Shown: positions 61,430-64,000 of the stretch, piece by piece | Layout of the letters: every line of letters begins with the position of its first letter | Position numbering within the stretch: position 1 is the first letter of the stretch | From: Tiliqua scincoides | Taxonomy: Eukaryota > Chordata > Lepidosauria > Squamata > Scincidae | Direction of reading: 5' to 3' | DNA length: 64,000 nucleotides | Assembly (NCBI RefSeq): GCF_035046505.1 | Contig: NC_089822.1 | Coordinates: 105,532,659-105,596,658, forward strand | Made by a program: the position numbers and the translations under genes | The notes under the pieces: generated by a model | The model's input: the letters and a program-made list of their open reading frames with translations, nothing else | The model's database searches: none | What the model was told of the DNA's origin: nothing

Positions 61430-62045
61430 TTTTATGTATTTAAAATATTTTTCGTCTTCCTCTCTCATTTAAGGAAGTTTACAGTAAGTTAGAAATCAGT
61501 AAAATAAATGATAATCAGTAAACATGATAATCAGATTAAACAAAATACGACCTGATTTTGTCAGATTAAACAAAATTTCGTACAACCAGGGACGAAAGAC
61601 AAGAAAACACAAATCAAAGCTGAAGATCATGGCCAAAGAAGAATAAATATGTTGTCAGCTACTATTAGCAGTGAAGGGGCCATTCTGATAACAACTGGCA
61701 AGTATTCTCACATGCAGGGTGCCACCATGGAGAAGGCTTGCATCAGTGCCAGCCAAGTTTCTACAAAACATGTGTCTCAAAGGATGGATCATTCTATATG
61801 AGGGAAGGTGGTCCTTCAGTTACCCCAGCTCCAAGTTATTTACATTTATTATTTTAAGATAATAACCAGTACCTTTAACTGCAGCCAGAAATGAATGGGC
61901 AGCCAATGTTGCTGTTATAACAGCAGTGCACCTATTGACCTTTCCAAGTGGTCTTTCAGAGCAGCCCCACGTACAACACACTGCAGTAATCCAGTTTTGA
62001 TGTAACCAGTGCATGGATCGCCACAGCCTCGATCTCCTTGATTTA
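61430..62045 (-). mobile_element. L2 LINE 3' fragment
   Basis: On the - strand it matches the L2 at 54813-56822, for example at gcagccagaaatgaatgggc agccaatg (plus strand 61883-61910) and gtgcatggatcgccac. It is older and more decayed than that copy. Confidence 0.7.
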
Positions 62046-62060
62046 GAAAAGAATGCCAAA

Positions 62061-62582
62061 GGGCGCAATCCAGACCTGTATTTGGGCCAGTGCAACTCCC
62101 TTGCACCAGGAGGGTTGCAAATAAGGTACATTTGTGCCTCCTCAGGAGGAAGCCAGGCCGGTGCTCAAAGAAGCATCAGCCTGCGGAGGCCGACCCAAGC
62201 CTCCATGCGGGCTTCCTACCTTACAAAGAAAGGTAGGCAAGGAGGAGACAGGAAGGAGGCGTTCCAAGGTGGGGGGAGGGCAGGCAGTGGGCAGCCCCGG
62301 GAGCGGGAGGCAGGGCTGGGATCTGGCAGTTATGCCGGATCCCAACTACCATTCTCAAGGAGAATGGAGGGGCTTCAAGCTGCTTCGCTCTCCTTGTACT
62401 TGTGCCACCTCAAGAGGTGGTGCAAGTCCGAGGAGATCCATTGGGACCAGCAGCCCTTTCCTGGAGGTAAGGGGAAATGTTTCCCCTTACCTCTGGTTGA
62501 CCTGCTTATGGCCACTATTCTGCGCTGGATACAGTGCAAGCCTCCTGGCTTGCCTGTTCCAGTGCAGGACAGGATTGCGCCC
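62061..62582. mobile_element. 522 bp MITE with GGGCGCAATCC inverted ends
   Basis: The ends GGGCGCAATCC and GGATTGCGCCC are perfect inverted repeats. The interior is GC-rich with no convincing coding sequence. Its superfamily is not known from the sequence. Confidence 0.65.
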
Positions 62583-63032
62583 TAAGCTAGTCAAAGGTCA
62601 TAGCCACTACCTGTAAATAAAAGCCCTTCCTGTAGCCCTTCCACTACCTGTAAAGGAAAAGCCCTTCCAAAAGCTGTGCCCCACAACTCTACTTCCAGGC
62701 CAGGTCAGATATTCCTTTCAATCAGTAACCCTTAAATTTTGCTTCCTAACTCATTGCTCCTTGGTGCCCTAGTGGGACAAAGAGCAATGAGAGGATTTAT
62801 TTTTTTTTGGTGGTGGTGGTGGGGGCGTTGGATGTCATCAAGGTTAATGGACATATTAAAACATATGTATTTTTTTCTGAAAATTATCAGTAGTGTCCTT
62901 GTTTGTAAACAATGCCATGGACACCCAGACAGCTATAGATGCAGCTAACTGTATTGGAGATTAATTTTTTCAAAGAAGGGAAACTGAAATATCTATGGAA
63001 TATGAAATAGTAAGTTAACCAGTGCTTTAGAA

Positions 63033-64000
63033 CAGGGGTGTCCAAACTTTTTGGCAGGAGGGCCACATCATCTCTCTCATATTGTGTAGGGGACTGGGAC
63101 AAAAAAAGAATTAATTTACATTTCAAATTTGAAAAAATTACAGCTTGTTGGCAACCTTCAGTCTCGAGAGACTCTGGTATCGCGCTCTGAAAGGTGGTTC
63201 TGGAACAATGTCTAGTGTGACTGAAAAGGCCAATTCGGGAGTGACAATCCCTTCCACACTGGGAGCAAGTGCAGTCTGACCCTGGTCTGTCTCCCTGGCT
63301 ATGGGCCTTCCTTCTTTGCCTCTTAGCCTCAGACTGTTGGCCGTGTCTCTTCAAACTGGGAAAGGCCATGCTGCACAGCCTGCCTCCAAGCGGGCCACTC
63401 AGAGGCCAGGGTTTCCCACTTGTTGAGGTCCACTCCTAAGGCCTTCAGATCCCTCTTGCAGGTGTCCTTGTATCGCAGCTGTGGTCTACCTGTAGGGCAC
63501 TTTCCTTGCACGAGTTCTCCATAGAGGAGATCCTTTGGGATCCGGCCATCATCCATTCTCACGACATGACTGAGCCAACGCAGGTGTCTCTGTTTCAGCA
63601 GTGCATACATGCTAGGGATTCCAGCACCTTCCAGGACTGTGTTGTTTGGAACTTTGTCCTGTCAGGTGATGCTGAGAATGCGTCAGAGGCAGCGCATGTG
63701 GAAAGCATTCAGTTTCCTCTCCTGTTGTGAGCGAAGAGTACATTTACATAAATGAATATATTAGAGATGGAACTTATAGGAATGAATGAAGGTCTTGCAA
63801 TAGTTCAAGGCCTATAAAAGGCCCTGCACAAAACAAGGCTGGCCTTTCCTTCGCTGCCACTGCTGCATCACAAATGTGAAACAGCAAGCAGTGGAAGGAG
63901 CCCTCATCCCACAGTTCACGCAAGAGGTAAAACAGTCATTCTCATGCTGAGAGCCCTCGTGTTGGTCCAGCATGGGCTCCAGCAAGTCCCTCAAGGGCCA
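63033..64000 (+). mobile_element. hAT-type MITE (GGGGTGTCC family), split by a LINE and cut by the window end
   Basis: It starts CAGGGGTGTCCAAACTTTTT after ctttagaa and follows the 22200-22655 copy to about 63147. It resumes at about 63742 (acatttacataaatgaatat) to the window end, near its right inverted repeat. Confidence 0.85.
63148..63741 (-). mobile_element. Second copy of the 26.5 kb LINE family, 5' truncated
   Basis: On the - strand it encodes [20 protein letters not shown], then [20 protein letters not shown], then [20 protein letters not shown]. The zinc knuckle [19 protein letters not shown] and the hairpin tail agtctctcgagactgaaggt follow. It lies inside the hAT MITE starting at 63033. 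Confidence 0.9.

Noticed and set aside
62013-62616. Open frames of 190 and 160 codons
   Set aside because: They lie inside the GC-rich 522 bp MITE and overlap each other in different frames; no conserved domain.

Overview
The window is eukaryotic, with short exons, GT-AG introns and abundant interspersed repeats, and it carries a vertebrate gene block. The repeats are CR1, L2 and L1 LINEs, a 5S rRNA-derived SINE, many hAT-type MITEs and a DIRS-like fossil. Together they point to a squamate reptile; the species cannot be told from the sequence.

Three host genes can be read exon by exon. KPNA1 (importin alpha-5) is on the + strand. Its last eight coding exons, about 350 residues, lie at 1230-9295 and a roughly 3 kb repeat-poor 3' UTR follows. 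FAM162A is complete on the - strand: five coding exons at 36022-13895, 160 residues. MIX23 (CCDC58) is complete on the + strand: five coding exons at 38713-47662, 144 residues. KPNA1 and FAM162A converge, and FAM162A and MIX23 are head to head about 2.7 kb apart, each with its own GC-rich promoter. This matches the human 3q21 order CCDC58-FAM162A-KPNA1, inverted. The intronless WDR5B that lies between FAM162A and KPNA1 in mammals is not seen. FAM162A and MIX23 both make small mitochondrial proteins. KPNA1 makes the nuclear-import adaptor.

Most of the rest is transposable elements, many nested, with readable target-site duplications (TSDs). By region: 0.3-8.6 kb, a 70-80 bp TTAA-flanked MITE and three hAT MITEs in KPNA1 introns. 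12.3-16 kb, two CR1 copies. 18.6-22.9 kb, a CR1/L3 copy broken by a 5S SINE and two hAT MITEs that share a TSD. 24.4-25.4 kb, a LINE 3' end split by a hAT MITE. 26.5-29.9 kb, a nearly open LINE with a 37 bp TSD, whose 3' hairpin tail is shared with the 5S SINE. 33.6-34.3 kb, a CR1 with a 5' inversion forming a hairpin. 34.7-37.7 kb, hAT and other MITEs. 36.3 and 39.0 kb, two short tandem arrays beside the two promoters. 41.5-43.0 kb, a 1.5 kb hAT element. 48.1-49.6 kb, a broken DIRS-like tyrosine-recombinase element. 52.8-58.0 kb, a nest of L2 in L1 in hAT. 58.9-64 kb, further hAT elements, L2 fragments, a 79 bp direct duplication and a second copy of the 26.5 kb LINE family.

No CRISPR array, operon, tRNA gene or true rRNA gene is present.
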